A stretch of DNA of 45,814 bases, from the NCBI GenBank assembly GCA_031276535.1, contig JAISMV010000042.1, positions 1-45,814 of the forward strand, read 5' to 3'. Source of the DNA: Flavobacteriaceae bacterium. GTDB taxonomy: Bacteria; Bacteroidota; Bacteroidia; Flavobacteriales; Weeksellaceae. Below, one piece after another: positions 1 through 8,610 of this stretch. The notes beneath the pieces are model-generated. The model had not been told where the DNA came from, did not search any database, and saw only the letters and a program-made list of their open reading frames with translations. The translations under genes and the position numbers were made by a program. The stretch's first letter is position 1, and every line of letters starts with the position of its first letter.

Positions 1-319
1 TCTTTTTAAGCTCTTTTGAGCGTCTTTTTCTCTTTTTCTTCTTGATTTAGCCCGCTAAATCTTCAAATAAAAAGCAAAAAATCCATCTCAAAAATAGCAA
101 TAAAAAATAATCGCAATAAAATTTAAACAGGCTCTAAGGATAATAGCAAAATGATAAAAGAAGATCCCGAGCTGTCTGTTAAAAAAGAGGTTGATCTCTA
201 AAAATATCCGACAAAAATTCGAAGATGTTAATTGTAAAGGTAAAGACTTTTTTTCGTAAATTTAGAGGTACTTCAAATTTAATTATGTAACTTTATCCAA
301 TATAAATTTATATAGTCTC
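1..319. other. Intergenic region before the CWC gene, no gene seen
   Basis: I find no convincing coding sequence here. It holds an 18-nt inverted repeat (44-61, arms GATTTAGC/GCTAAATC with a 2-nt spacer) and AT-rich sequence. A 16-codon open frame at 151-201 has no recognisable product. A weak promoter -7 candidate (TAACTTTA, 288-295) lies 24 nt before the following gene. Confidence 0.5.
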
Positions 320-577
320 ATGCCGGAACATGAACAAAAAAACTGCCCGAAATGCAATCATTTATTTGAATGTAAAGCCGGTACTCTTGAGCTTTGCCAG
401 TGTTCCTCCATTTACCTGTCTCAGGGGGAAAGAGAATATATTCAAAGCCGATACGAGGATTGTTTATGCATAAACTGCCTTAAAGAATTAAAGTCGGAAT
501 ATCATCAGTTAAAACTTCAAAAAAAGCTGGAAAATATTTCCCCTCTTTTTACTTCCGGCAAGTCCGGAAAAATTTAG
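320..577 (+). CDS. Cysteine-rich CWC-family small protein
   Basis: This 85-residue protein carries a cysteine-rich N-terminal half: CPKC at residues 9-12, a Cys in the FECKAG segment, then CQCSS, and further on CLCINC. The CPxC...FECKAG...CxC arrangement is that of the cysteine-rich CWC family, a small and probably metal-binding family without an established function. The tail is lysine-rich and polar, and no signal peptide or membrane segment is visible. It stands alone on the plus strand, convergent with the gap gene. A short hairpin (TTCCGG/CCGGAA, 553-569) overlaps its last codons and may help end the transcript. The family assignment rests on the cysteine pattern; the function is unknown. 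Confidence 0.7.
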   Translation: MPEHEQKNCPKCNHLFECKAGTLELCQCSSIYLSQGEREYIQSRYEDCLCINCLKELKSEYHQLKLQKKLENISPLFTSGKSGKI

Positions 578-708
578 GATTTATAGAATCCATTCACAAA
601 TTTATCAAACTAAGGTTAAATGCTTTTACGGTCCGGAATCGCAGTCTTTAAGTGAGCGAAAAACAGCGTTGGGGGCGCTAAGGCATTATTTTTCATCGAA
701 ATATACAA

Positions 709-739
709 CAAAAAAAGCTATCCGGAAAGCCGGATAGCC
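709..739 (-). terminator. Rho-independent terminator of the pfkA-gap transcript
   Basis: A perfect 9-bp stem (GCTATCCGG/CCGGATAGC, 717-725 and 730-738) has a 4-nt loop. Read on the minus strand it is followed by a run of seven T. It lies about 95 nt beyond the gap stop codon. Confidence 0.85.
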
Positions 740-834
740 TCATGAAAAAAATATCTGTTCTTTGTCCTTGTTGCTCTATAAATTAGGGTTTAGGACGAGT
801 TATGAAAAATTCCGGATTTGTAATAACTGATTTA

Positions 835-1887
<1,053 letters not shown>

Positions 1888-2880
1888 CTATGTTGAAAGA
1901 ATATCTGCTACTTTGATCAAATCTTTATCTATCTCGTTTTGTTTTTTAATAGCCTCTTCTATAGGGGTATATACTATTTTGTTGGATTGCATCCCTGCCA
2001 TCACGTTTGATTTTCCCGCCATGAGCCCTTCAACTGCCGCCACTCCCAGCCTTGAAGCCAATACCCGATCTGCTACCGTGGGTGAGCCTCCTCTCTGAAT
2101 ATGTCCTAAAACGGTTACTCTTACATCAAACTCGGGATATTTCATTTTAGTGAATTTTGCCAGATCATAAACTCCTCCCAGTTTTTCTCCTTCCGCCACC
2201 ACAACAATGCTCGAGGTTTTTCCCTTTTTCTGGGCGTTTTCAAATGAGGAAAACAGATCCTCAATACTGTCTTTCTGTTCCGGAATTAATATATCCAGCG
2301 CTCCGGTAGCGATACCACTGTTTAGAGCGATAAAGCCCGCGTCTCTTCCCATCACCTCCACAAAGAACACCCGATTGTGTGAGGTCGCTGTGTCTCTGAT
2401 TTTATCAATAGCCTCAACGACCGTATTTAAGGCTGTATCGTATCCTAAAGTGGAATCCGTTCCGAAAATATCGTTATCTATGGTTCCGGGAATTCCAATG
2501 AACGGAATCCCTTGTTCTTTCTGGAAAATGGTTCCCCCTGTGAAAGAGCCGTCTCCTCCGATTACTACCAGAGCGTCTATTTTATTTCTCCTTACAGTTT
2601 CCGCTGCTTTAGCTCTTCCTTCCGGGGTTTTGAATTCTTCTGAACGTGCTGATTTTAACTCTGTTCCCCCTCTGTTTATCAGGTTTCTTACGGAACGAGG
2701 GCCTAATTCTACTACATAATCATTAATCAGACCATCGTATCCCATTCGTATTCCGCAGCATTCCAGTCCATAATAGTGACAGGATCTCACTACTGACCTG
2801 ATAGCAGCATTCATTCCGGGAGAGTCTCCTCCGGAGGTTAATACTCCCACTTTCTTTATTTCCGTTATATTTTTCACCAT
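1888..2880 (-). CDS. pfkA: ATP-dependent 6-phosphofructokinase
   Basis: It phosphorylates fructose 6-phosphate to fructose 1,6-bisphosphate, the committing step of glycolysis. At 330 residues it has the length of bacterial PfkA. The N-terminal GVLTSGGDSPGMNAAIR nucleotide-binding segment is present, as is GGDGS. The Gly after GGD is typical of ATP rather than pyrophosphate users. The catalytic PGTIDND loop and the MGRDAGF substrate loop follow, and HIQRGG lies near the C-terminus. It is the first gene of a pfkA-gap pair. A TATATTTG -7 element sits on the minus strand at 2904-2911, which gives a predicted 5' leader of about 20 nt. Confidence 0.97.
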   Translation of the reverse strand: MVKNITEIKKVGVLTSGGDSPGMNAAIRSVVRSCHYYGLECCGIRMGYDGLINDYVVELGPRSVRNLINRGGTELKSARSEEFKTPEGRAKAAETVRRNKIDALVVIGGDGSFTGGTIFQKEQGIPFIGIPGTIDNDIFGTDSTLGYDTALNTVVEAIDKIRDTATSHNRVFFVEVMGRDAGFIALNSGIATGALDILIPEQKDSIEDLFSSFENAQKKGKTSSIVVVAEGEKLGGVYDLAKFTKMKYPEFDVRVTVLGHIQRGGSPTVADRVLASRLGVAAVEGLMAGKSNVMAGMQSNKIVYTPIEEAIKKQNEIDKDLIKVADILST

Positions 2881-3376
2881 AATTTTATATCAATAATTCT
2901 ATGCAAATATACTAATCATTTATTGATGTCGGCTAATAAAAGTAGTCCAAATATAGGAAACATATATCATATTTTCTATGTGTTTTTTCTACATTTTATT
3001 TTTCTATTTTTATAACTGCCCTACTTTCTGCTATTGGAATTTATTTTTAGTACAAGCTAAGGTATGAATCAGGTCTTTATAGTGATGATGATATATAAAA
3101 ATAAAGCCAAAATATAATCCGATACCGTTGTACGGAATGTTATCCTCATGACAATATTATATACCTTTTTATACGCTCTTATCCTTCTTTTTATATGTGA
3201 TTTAGGATAAATCGCCGGAATTTGTGCTTTTGCTTAAAGGCTATTCGTTGTTTTTTGTTTTGATTACAAAAACAGGCTTACGGCTTTGCCTTGATTTCTC
3301 ATTGAACAATATATGACTTTACGACAAAATATAGAAAAATTTAATAAAATTTAACGCGTATTATAATAAAAAAAAT
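2881..3376. other. Intergenic region between divergent pfkA and orphan gene
   Basis: This AT-rich stretch has no supported coding sequence. It contains the minus-strand TATATTTG element (2904-2911) that probably serves pfkA. I could not find a matching -33 TTTG at the right spacing. I recognise nothing else in it. Confidence 0.5.
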
Positions 3377-3384
3377 TATATTTG
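3377..3384 (+). promoter_or_regulatory. Promoter -7 element of the orphan gene
   Basis: TATATTTG is an exact match to the Bacteroidota TAnnTTTG element. It lies 24 nt before the ATG at 3409. It overlaps a possible TTG start at 3382, which argues for the downstream ATG. No clear -33 TTTG is seen. Confidence 0.55.
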
Positions 3385-3408
3385 TACCATTATAGAATAG
3401 GAGATCAT

Positions 3409-3846
3409 ATGGATTATGAATTAAATTCTGTGTATGGAAACTATGTCAAAGAACAAGAATACACTAAATATGCGCAAAGTTCCTTGGAGACCTCATCTGT
3501 AAAGAATGGTTGTATAGTAATTGTTGGCGTTACTTTGGATAATCGTTTATTGGGTGCTCATTTAGCATATTCCTATCCCAATGGGGAGGGTGGGTATGTC
3601 TACCCTTTTGACAGTTCTTATTCTCAAATAAGCCCTGCATTAGTTACAAGTTTAACCCAAATATTTCAGTTTTGTGAAAAAGTTATCCTCACAGGGTCAA
3701 CCGATAACAAACACTGGGAGCGGATAGATTTTTCTTTCTTGCCTCACCTGATCAAAACAGAACCCATTGAAGGAAATCTTACGATACTTATCGACCCGGA
3801 TAGTTTAGTCATATTTAATGATAGCAGTAAAATATTGCAGGTTTAA
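3409..3846 (+). CDS. Hypothetical protein, 145 residues
   Basis: I do not recognise this gene. The protein is 145 residues long, acidic to neutral, with no signal peptide, no membrane segment and no obvious motif. It looks like a compact cytosolic alpha/beta protein, with hydrophobic strand-like stretches CIVIVGVTL (35-43) and LTILIDPDSLVIF (near the C-terminus). An earlier TTG start at 3382 is possible in frame. It overlaps the -7 promoter element, so I take the ATG at 3409, which is preceded by AGGAG. The gene is isolated and ends convergently against the DtxR-family gene, with a two-part hairpin between them. Confidence 0.65.
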   Translation: MDYELNSVYGNYVKEQEYTKYAQSSLETSSVKNGCIVIVGVTLDNRLLGAHLAYSYPNGEGGYVYPFDSSYSQISPALVTSLTQIFQFCEKVILTGSTDNKHWERIDFSFLPHLIKTEPIEGNLTILIDPDSLVIFNDSSKILQV

Positions 3847-3866
3847 GACCGTAATGTAAGGGTTGG

Positions 3867-3899
3867 CTCAACCAATACGGAAGGTATTATAAGGTTGAG
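3867..3899. terminator. Nested hairpin between convergent genes
   Basis: The outer arms CTCAACC (3867-3873) and GGTTGAG (3893-3899) enclose inner arms AATAC/GTATT (3874-3878, 3884-3888). Only short T runs follow on the plus strand, so this is a weak or bidirectional terminator candidate between the two converging genes. Confidence 0.5.
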
Positions 3900-3906
3900 A
3901 AAAGTT

Positions 3907-4566
3907 TTATAGTTTTTTAACTAAAAGCTTCTCTGCTATTATGTTGCTCAAAACTTCCGTTTTACGTTCTTTTTGAATTGTGACTGTGATGCTGCCGTCA
4001 AATTCTTCTATTTTATTGATCTGAAATTCCAAACCCAGTTTAAAATTCTTGGAATTTAAATGTTTTAAAAATTCTTTGGAACCATTACTTACGGCAGACA
4101 ATACAACACTGTCTCCTATGCTGCATTCACTTAATTTTTTATAGTCTCCCCATTCAACATTTCCTTCTTTATCGGGAATAGGGGAGCCGTGAGGGTCGAA
4201 TTTGGGATATTCCAATAATTCGTCCATTTTATTAAAAAACTTGTCCGAATGTATATGCTCTATCTGTTCTGCAATTTCGTGCACATCTTCCCAACTGAAT
4301 CCCATTTTCTGAACCAGATACATTTCGGTCAGGCGGTGTTTTCTGAGAATGAGGGCGGCTTCTTTTTTTCCTTTGACTGTCAGCTTCAAAGGCTTGTAAC
4401 TCTGATAGTGAACCAGTCCTTTTTCGGAAAACCTTTTCATCATGCTGTTAACGGTGGGCATCTTAATATCCAAAGACTGGCTTAAAGCTAAAGCGGATAC
4501 TTCTTCTTTTTCGTCTGCCAGATTATACAGAGATTTTAAATAATTTTCTTCTATGGATGAGTACAT
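3907..4566 (-). CDS. DtxR/MntR-family metal-dependent transcriptional repressor
   Basis: This regulator binds DNA when loaded with Mn2+ or Fe2+ and controls metal uptake. With the start at 4566 it has 219 residues: an N-terminal winged helix (about 5-65, SALALSQSLDIKMPTVNSMMKRF), a metal-binding and dimerisation domain (about 70-140), and a C-terminal FeoA/SH3-like domain (about 150-219). Candidate ligands are His77, Glu81, His96, Glu100, Glu103 and His104. Glu100 occupies the position of DtxR Cys102, as in manganese-type MntR. The N-terminal MntR Asp and Glu ligands appear as Asn and Lys here, so the metal is uncertain. A TTG two codons upstream (4572) lies inside the -7 promoter element, which is why I start at the ATG. 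The gene is monocistronic. Confidence 0.85.
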   Translation of the reverse strand: MYSSIEENYLKSLYNLADEKEEVSALALSQSLDIKMPTVNSMMKRFSEKGLVHYQSYKPLKLTVKGKKEAALILRKHRLTEMYLVQKMGFSWEDVHEIAEQIEHIHSDKFFNKMDELLEYPKFDPHGSPIPDKEGNVEWGDYKKLSECSIGDSVVLSAVSNGSKEFLKHLNSKNFKLGLEFQINKIEEFDGSITVTIQKERKTEVLSNIIAEKLLVKKL

Positions 4567-4570
4567 GTAC
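4561..4570. promoter_or_regulatory. 10-bp palindrome overlapping the DtxR-family gene start
   Basis: GTACATGTAC is a perfect palindrome. It covers the start codon and the predicted transcription start of the DtxR-family gene. It could be an autoregulatory operator; this is inference from position only. Confidence 0.35.
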
Positions 4571-4598
4571 AAATATAAAAATTTATTGTGAGTTCAAA
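4570..4598 (-). promoter_or_regulatory. Bacteroidota-type promoter of the DtxR-family gene
   Basis: On the minus strand TTTG (4598-4595), a 17-nt spacer and TATATTTG (4577-4570) match both promoter elements. If TTTG ends at -4, transcription starts at about 4566, which is the A of the ATG, so the mRNA would be leaderless. Confidence 0.65.
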
Positions 4599-4704
4599 AC
4601 TACCAAGTGAAACACAGTTATTTTATTAACGTAAATCGGTTTGATTTCCTATGGCATTAAAGGATATACCGTTATAATTCAGCATTTTTTAAAGTCCGAC
4701 CGAT

Positions 4705-5076
4705 TCAGCGTTTTTTCTTTTTCTTTTTATTAACGGCACGTTCTCGTTTTAATTCCATATATTTTTCGAATTGTTCGGGCAGTAAGATTTCCTTTAACTT
4801 AGCATCAAGCTCGCGATTGTTGTCTTCAATTAAGAAACGTATTTCCGAAGATTCCATTCCATTATCCAGAGCGGTTTTAATCTTTTGTGTACTTTCCAAA
4901 AGGAAATCACGTAATTCAAATTTTTGAAAATCATCCAGATCAATGTCCTTATCTAGGGCTTCCAGTTGTTCGTCTACGATTTCTTCCGGATTTATAGTAC
5001 TTTTTTCCTGAGCATAAGAAATACAAATAACCAGTAAACTCAGCAAAAATGATAAGAAAAACTTTTTTGTTTTCAT
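4705..5076 (-). CDS. Small exported hypothetical protein
   Basis: The 123-residue product starts with a clear signal peptide: MKTKK, a hydrophobic FFLSFLLSLLVICI core, and a likely cut after SYA. The mature part is highly charged and predicted helical, with LDDFQKFELRDFLLE and LLPEQFEKYMELKRE segments, and it ends in a poly-lysine tail (KKKKKKR). The helix-rich layout with 'L-P-E-Q' resembles small periplasmic LTxxQ/Spy-like proteins of Bacteroidota. I cannot confirm that family by eye, and the role is unknown. A TATTTTTG element (5105-5112, minus) lies 28 nt upstream, so it probably has its own promoter. Confidence 0.75.
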   Translation of the reverse strand: MKTKKFFLSFLLSLLVICISYAQEKSTINPEEIVDEQLEALDKDIDLDDFQKFELRDFLLESTQKIKTALDNGMESSEIRFLIEDNNRELDAKLKEILLPEQFEKYMELKRERAVNKKKKKKR

Positions 5077-5104
5077 GGAATCTGTTTTTAATGATAAAGT
5101 TACT

Positions 5105-5112
5105 CAAAAATA
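5105..5112 (-). promoter_or_regulatory. -7 element for the small exported protein
   Basis: TATTTTTG on the minus strand matches TAnnTTTG and predicts a 5' leader of about 25 nt. No -33 TTTG is found at the expected spacing. Confidence 0.4.
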
Positions 5113-5204
5113 TTTTACTTCTCGTTATAGTTGCATTTACTCATTGAACCAGCCAGAACTTATCCGGATTATATCCCGGCGGGATCAGGGCGGTTAAAAG
5201 ATCG

Positions 5205-5276
5205 GCATTCCGGATTATGTCCGGAATGCTCCATCCTATAAAGATACAATTTTTTTCTTTTCACCCAATTTTTTTC
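5205..5276. repeat. Extragenic hairpin-plus-tail element, copy A
   Basis: A perfect 10-bp hairpin (GCATTCCGGA/TCCGGAATGC, 5205-5214 and 5220-5229, loop TTATG) is followed 6 nt later by a tail at 5236-5276. The tail starts CTATAAAGATAC and contains CTTTT-ACCCAAT-TTTTC. The same layout and a very similar tail recur at 43614-43685. On the minus strand the tail reads as a promoter-like TATCTTTA. A further dyad (ATCCCG/CGGGAT, 5173-5185) lies beside it. The hairpin may also end the receptor-gene transcript, although a strong T run is missing. Confidence 0.5.
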
Positions 5277-5333
5277 ATCGGTTGATCACCGAACTCCGAT
5301 TATATAAATCAGATCCGACCGAAACGGTTCCGT

Positions 5334-7790
5334 TTAGGAAGGAGGGAGTTGCGTTTCTATTTCCTCCAAATCAAAATTATTGTTATTGCCATCCTGTTGT
5401 GGACGGTTTCTTTTATTGCTCTTGCCGTTTTTTAGGTCTCTGTTGAATCTGTATGTGAAAGATAGTGTAATCTGTCTCGGTCTCCATTGCATTTCGGAAT
5501 ATTGATAAAAATTCTCTCCGAAAGTTTCCTGTTTCATTTTCCTTGAATTAAAGACATCCTGAACATTAAGCAGGATTGTTCCTTTTCCTTTCAGCACATC
5601 CTTACTAATACCTACGTTCAAACCGTACATTTCTTTCATTTCATTCTGCCCCATCTTTCTGGGCGATGAATAACTTCCCTGTAATTGGAGATTGAAGAGA
5701 GTAGGTATTTTTAGTGTCATGTTCAGTCTTGTTCTCCAGGTAAAACCTTTTTTTGCTAAATCTTCTGTTTTTTCAATTCCGGTTATCACATCCGTATAGG
5801 TGTTTTCTCCGAAATTTTCGTATTGAAATAAATTGATCTCTCCGAATATTCTCCACCATTGAAACGGGTTAATGGTGTAGGATAATTCTCCACCGTATCG
5901 GTTTTCATACCCTAAGTTTACAGGCATCGTATTTAAGTTTCCTGAAGCATCGGAAAGGGTTATACGTTGAAAAGGGTTATTGGTTCTCTGGTAATAAACG
6001 GAAGGAGTAATTCCCCAGACTCTGTTCTGAATGTTGAATCCTAATTCGTATGAATCGGTATAGGAAGGATCCAGATCGGGATTTCCCTGAAAGGTATTTC
6101 TGTTATCAGAAAGATTTTTGTACGGAATTAACATCCTGCTTCGGGGTCTGTTTACTCTACGGCTGTAACTTACCTGCAACTGACTTTTTTCCGAAAAGTT
6201 ATAATTCAGGTGAAGGGTAGGAAACAGGTCGGTGTAGTCTTTGGTAATGGATGAATTTTCTTTATCGGACTTAACTTTAATGAATGAGGTTTCTTCACGT
6301 AATCCCGCTAAAAAGGAAAAATCCCCGAATTTATTTCCGTATTGGATATACGCCGATAAAATATTTTCTTCGTAATGGGTTTTATCCGTATAACCCGGGT
6401 TAATGGTCCATATGCCGGAACCGTCGGTTTCATTTAGGGAAAAATCGGTTTTTGTTTTGGAATAATCCGCACGTACTCCGGCTTCTAATTGAGAACCTTC
6501 TTTAAAGGGAAGGACATAGTCGGACTTTATCATAAAACCGGTGCGATTATTATTATTCAGGCTTTTTCCGAGTTTGCTGTCATAAATATCCGAGTTTGAA
6601 TCGTCTGTTGTGTAGTTGAAGTTCCCGTCAACCGTCAGCACGTTTCCTTTTTTTAAGAAATTGTGTGTAAAATTCAGGCTTCCGTCGATACCGTGTTCGT
6701 TATTATGTTGTGTTTCTTTTCTTTGAGAATACGCTTTAATGGGAAATATATCATCGTAATTGGTTATTCCCAGTCCGTTGCGTCTACTGGTTCTGTATCC
6801 GACAGAAGTAGTTAAGGAGTTGTTTTCGTTGAAGTTAAAGTTGAATCCTGTACTGAAATTAAATCCTGTACCTTCTCTTTCGCGGGTTCCGTTTTGCAGC
6901 GAACGGGAAATTTCATCTCCCAATGGGTTGAATTTGGAATAGAGATAGGAGTTTTCCCCTTCGCTTTTTGAATATCTAAGTCCGGCATTGGCAAACCAAT
7001 TCCACTTTTTCTTGCCGTATCCCAAATTGATGTTGGTTCCGTATAGCTGAGGGGTTCCTCCCAAAACTTCTATGCTTCCTGTTATGCCGGCTTTTTTATT
7101 TTTTTTGGTAATTATATTAATAATTCCGGCTGTTCCGGAAGCTTCATATCGGGCAGAAGCATTTGTTACTACTTCTATTCTTTCCACCATATCTGCGGGA
7201 ATCATTTTCAGAGCTTCTCCTGTGTCGCTGATACCCAACATGGCCGAGGGTTTTCCATCAATGAGTATTTTGACATTATCGTTTCCTCTCAGGCTTACCG
7301 TGCCGTCTACATCAACGCTTAAAGAGGGTACGTTTTGCATGACATCCGACAGAGTTCCCCCTCTTGCCGTCAGATCCTGAGTAACATCGTATATTTTTTT
7401 ATCCAGTTCCACCCTATAAATAGGAGCGGTTCCCTGAACTATAACTTCTTCCAGTTCTTTTCCCGCTAGTCTGATTTCCATATTGCCGAGGGAGGTACTT
7501 TCAAACAGGCTTTTTTGATCGAAATAAGATTCAAATCCGACCTGATCCACGGTTATTTCATACTCTCCCGGGATTACATCAATACTGAAATTCCCCTTTT
7601 CATCGGTAAGGTCTCCATATATTTTTGAGGTATCTTCCAAACTGATCAAACTGACACTGGAATAGGGGACAGGTCTGCCGTTATCGGCTATTACGGTACC
7701 CGTGATTTTAATACTTTGGGAAAATAAAAAAGAGGATACTAAGAGGCATCCCGTCACAAAAAATGTGTGTAAAAAGTGTTTTTTTTTCAT
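5334..7790 (-). CDS. Outer-membrane beta-barrel receptor (CarboxypepD_reg + TonB plug)
   Basis: This is a large outer-membrane beta-barrel protein of 818 residues. After a signal peptide (cut near LFSQS) comes a carboxypeptidase-regulatory-like domain (about 20-105, ITGTVIADNGRPVPYSSV). A TonB-dependent plug follows (about 125-235, with TLSDVMQNVPSLSVDVDG, VKILIDGKPS and ASGTAGIINIITKK). The rest is barrel, full of alternating aromatic strands, and ends in a typical FTYRFNRD strand followed by a polar tail rich in Asn and Gln. This matches the 'outer membrane beta-barrel family' group of TonB-plug proteins, distinct from SusC. The ligand is unknown and no SusD or ferric-uptake partner lies beside it. 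A start at 7811 would put seven extra residues before the signal peptide, so I use 7790. Confidence 0.85.
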   Translation of the reverse strand: MKKKHFLHTFFVTGCLLVSSFLFSQSIKITGTVIADNGRPVPYSSVSLISLEDTSKIYGDLTDEKGNFSIDVIPGEYEITVDQVGFESYFDQKSLFESTSLGNMEIRLAGKELEEVIVQGTAPIYRVELDKKIYDVTQDLTARGGTLSDVMQNVPSLSVDVDGTVSLRGNDNVKILIDGKPSAMLGISDTGEALKMIPADMVERIEVVTNASARYEASGTAGIINIITKKNKKAGITGSIEVLGGTPQLYGTNINLGYGKKKWNWFANAGLRYSKSEGENSYLYSKFNPLGDEISRSLQNGTREREGTGFNFSTGFNFNFNENNSLTTSVGYRTSRRNGLGITNYDDIFPIKAYSQRKETQHNNEHGIDGSLNFTHNFLKKGNVLTVDGNFNYTTDDSNSDIYDSKLGKSLNNNNRTGFMIKSDYVLPFKEGSQLEAGVRADYSKTKTDFSLNETDGSGIWTINPGYTDKTHYEENILSAYIQYGNKFGDFSFLAGLREETSFIKVKSDKENSSITKDYTDLFPTLHLNYNFSEKSQLQVSYSRRVNRPRSRMLIPYKNLSDNRNTFQGNPDLDPSYTDSYELGFNIQNRVWGITPSVYYQRTNNPFQRITLSDASGNLNTMPVNLGYENRYGGELSYTINPFQWWRIFGEINLFQYENFGENTYTDVITGIEKTEDLAKKGFTWRTRLNMTLKIPTLFNLQLQGSYSSPRKMGQNEMKEMYGLNVGISKDVLKGKGTILLNVQDVFNSRKMKQETFGENFYQYSEMQWRPRQITLSFTYRFNRDLKNGKSNKRNRPQQDGNNNNFDLEEIETQLPPS

Positions 7791-7892
7791 TGGTATTAAG
7801 ATATAGTTCAATGGTTAGACAAGAAGAAAAGGAAAAGGTTAAAAGGGATTACTATATTTTTAGGTGATTTGGTAAGAAAAAAATGCCGGACA

Positions 7893-8576
7893 CTACTTTT
7901 TTTTCATGTGCGGTCTGTTGTTTTCTATCATTTCAAAAGGATTTTCAGAATTTGTTTTTATGAAGCTTTTTCCGAAAATGACTATCCCGAAAATAATCAG
8001 GGCTACGCCCACTATTTTTTTGATCTTATATACAATCTGGTCGGTTAACCGATCCTGAAATTTGTATGCAAGGAATATTTTTAGAAAATCAACGGAGATC
8101 ATTGTAATTAGAAGAAATGTTATGTAGACGTAAAAATCGCTATGTTTGGGATATTGGGTGGAAATCAACACCACTGTTGTAAGCCAGAAAACAACAACTC
8201 CGATGTTTACAAGGTTTAACAAGAAACCATTCATGAATGTTTTGAAGTAATTGGTGGTGGCAATATCAACTCCGGATCTCAGGTGTAAATTACCTCTTGA
8301 CAGTACGTTGTATAAGCCGTAGATAAATATTATAAAACCGGCAAGCATGTAAACGGAAGGATGGGAATCAATAAATCTCAACAACCCACTGCTCCCTGTA
8401 TGGGATATGACGATACACAAAAGGTCTGCCATAACAACTCCTGCTTCCAGAGCTATTGCAGGTCTGACTCCTTTGGTTAGACTGGTTTCGATTAACAGAA
8501 AAAAGACGGGGCCTATCAGGATTATGCTAAGAAATAATCCCAGTAAAATAGCCGATGTTATAAGAGAAATCATCAA
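7893..8576 (-). CDS. LysE-family transporter
   Basis: The 227-residue protein is very hydrophobic, with about six transmembrane segments. It starts with a first helix typical of LysE/RhtB exporters (SAILLGLFLSIILIGPVFFLLIETSLTKG) followed by AIALEAGVVMADL. These families export amino acids or related small molecules across the inner membrane; the substrate cannot be read from the sequence. It is the last gene of the ricT-gldH-PBP1A-metalloprotease run, 34 nt after the preceding gene. The C-terminus is lysine-rich and cytosolic. Either of the first two Met codons could be the start. Confidence 0.8.
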   Translation of the reverse strand: MMISLITSAILLGLFLSIILIGPVFFLLIETSLTKGVRPAIALEAGVVMADLLCIVISHTGSSGLLRFIDSHPSVYMLAGFIIFIYGLYNVLSRGNLHLRSGVDIATTNYFKTFMNGFLLNLVNIGVVVFWLTTVVLISTQYPKHSDFYVYITFLLITMISVDFLKIFLAYKFQDRLTDQIVYKIKKIVGVALIIFGIVIFGKSFIKTNSENPFEMIENNRPHMKKK

Positions 8577-8610
8577 AAAAAGTTCTAATGAAACTGCAAG
8601 GTACGCATTT

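Noticed and set aside
151..201. 16-codon reading frame near the left end
   Set aside because: It has no recognisable content, no promoter and no downstream hairpin like the leader peptides.
3382..3408. TTG start for the orphan gene, 9 residues upstream of the ATG
   Set aside because: The TTG lies in the exact -7 promoter element, and the ATG has AGGAG before it.
4567..4572. TTG start of the DtxR-family gene two codons before the ATG
   Set aside because: It lies within the promoter element TATATTTG and just upstream of the predicted transcript start.
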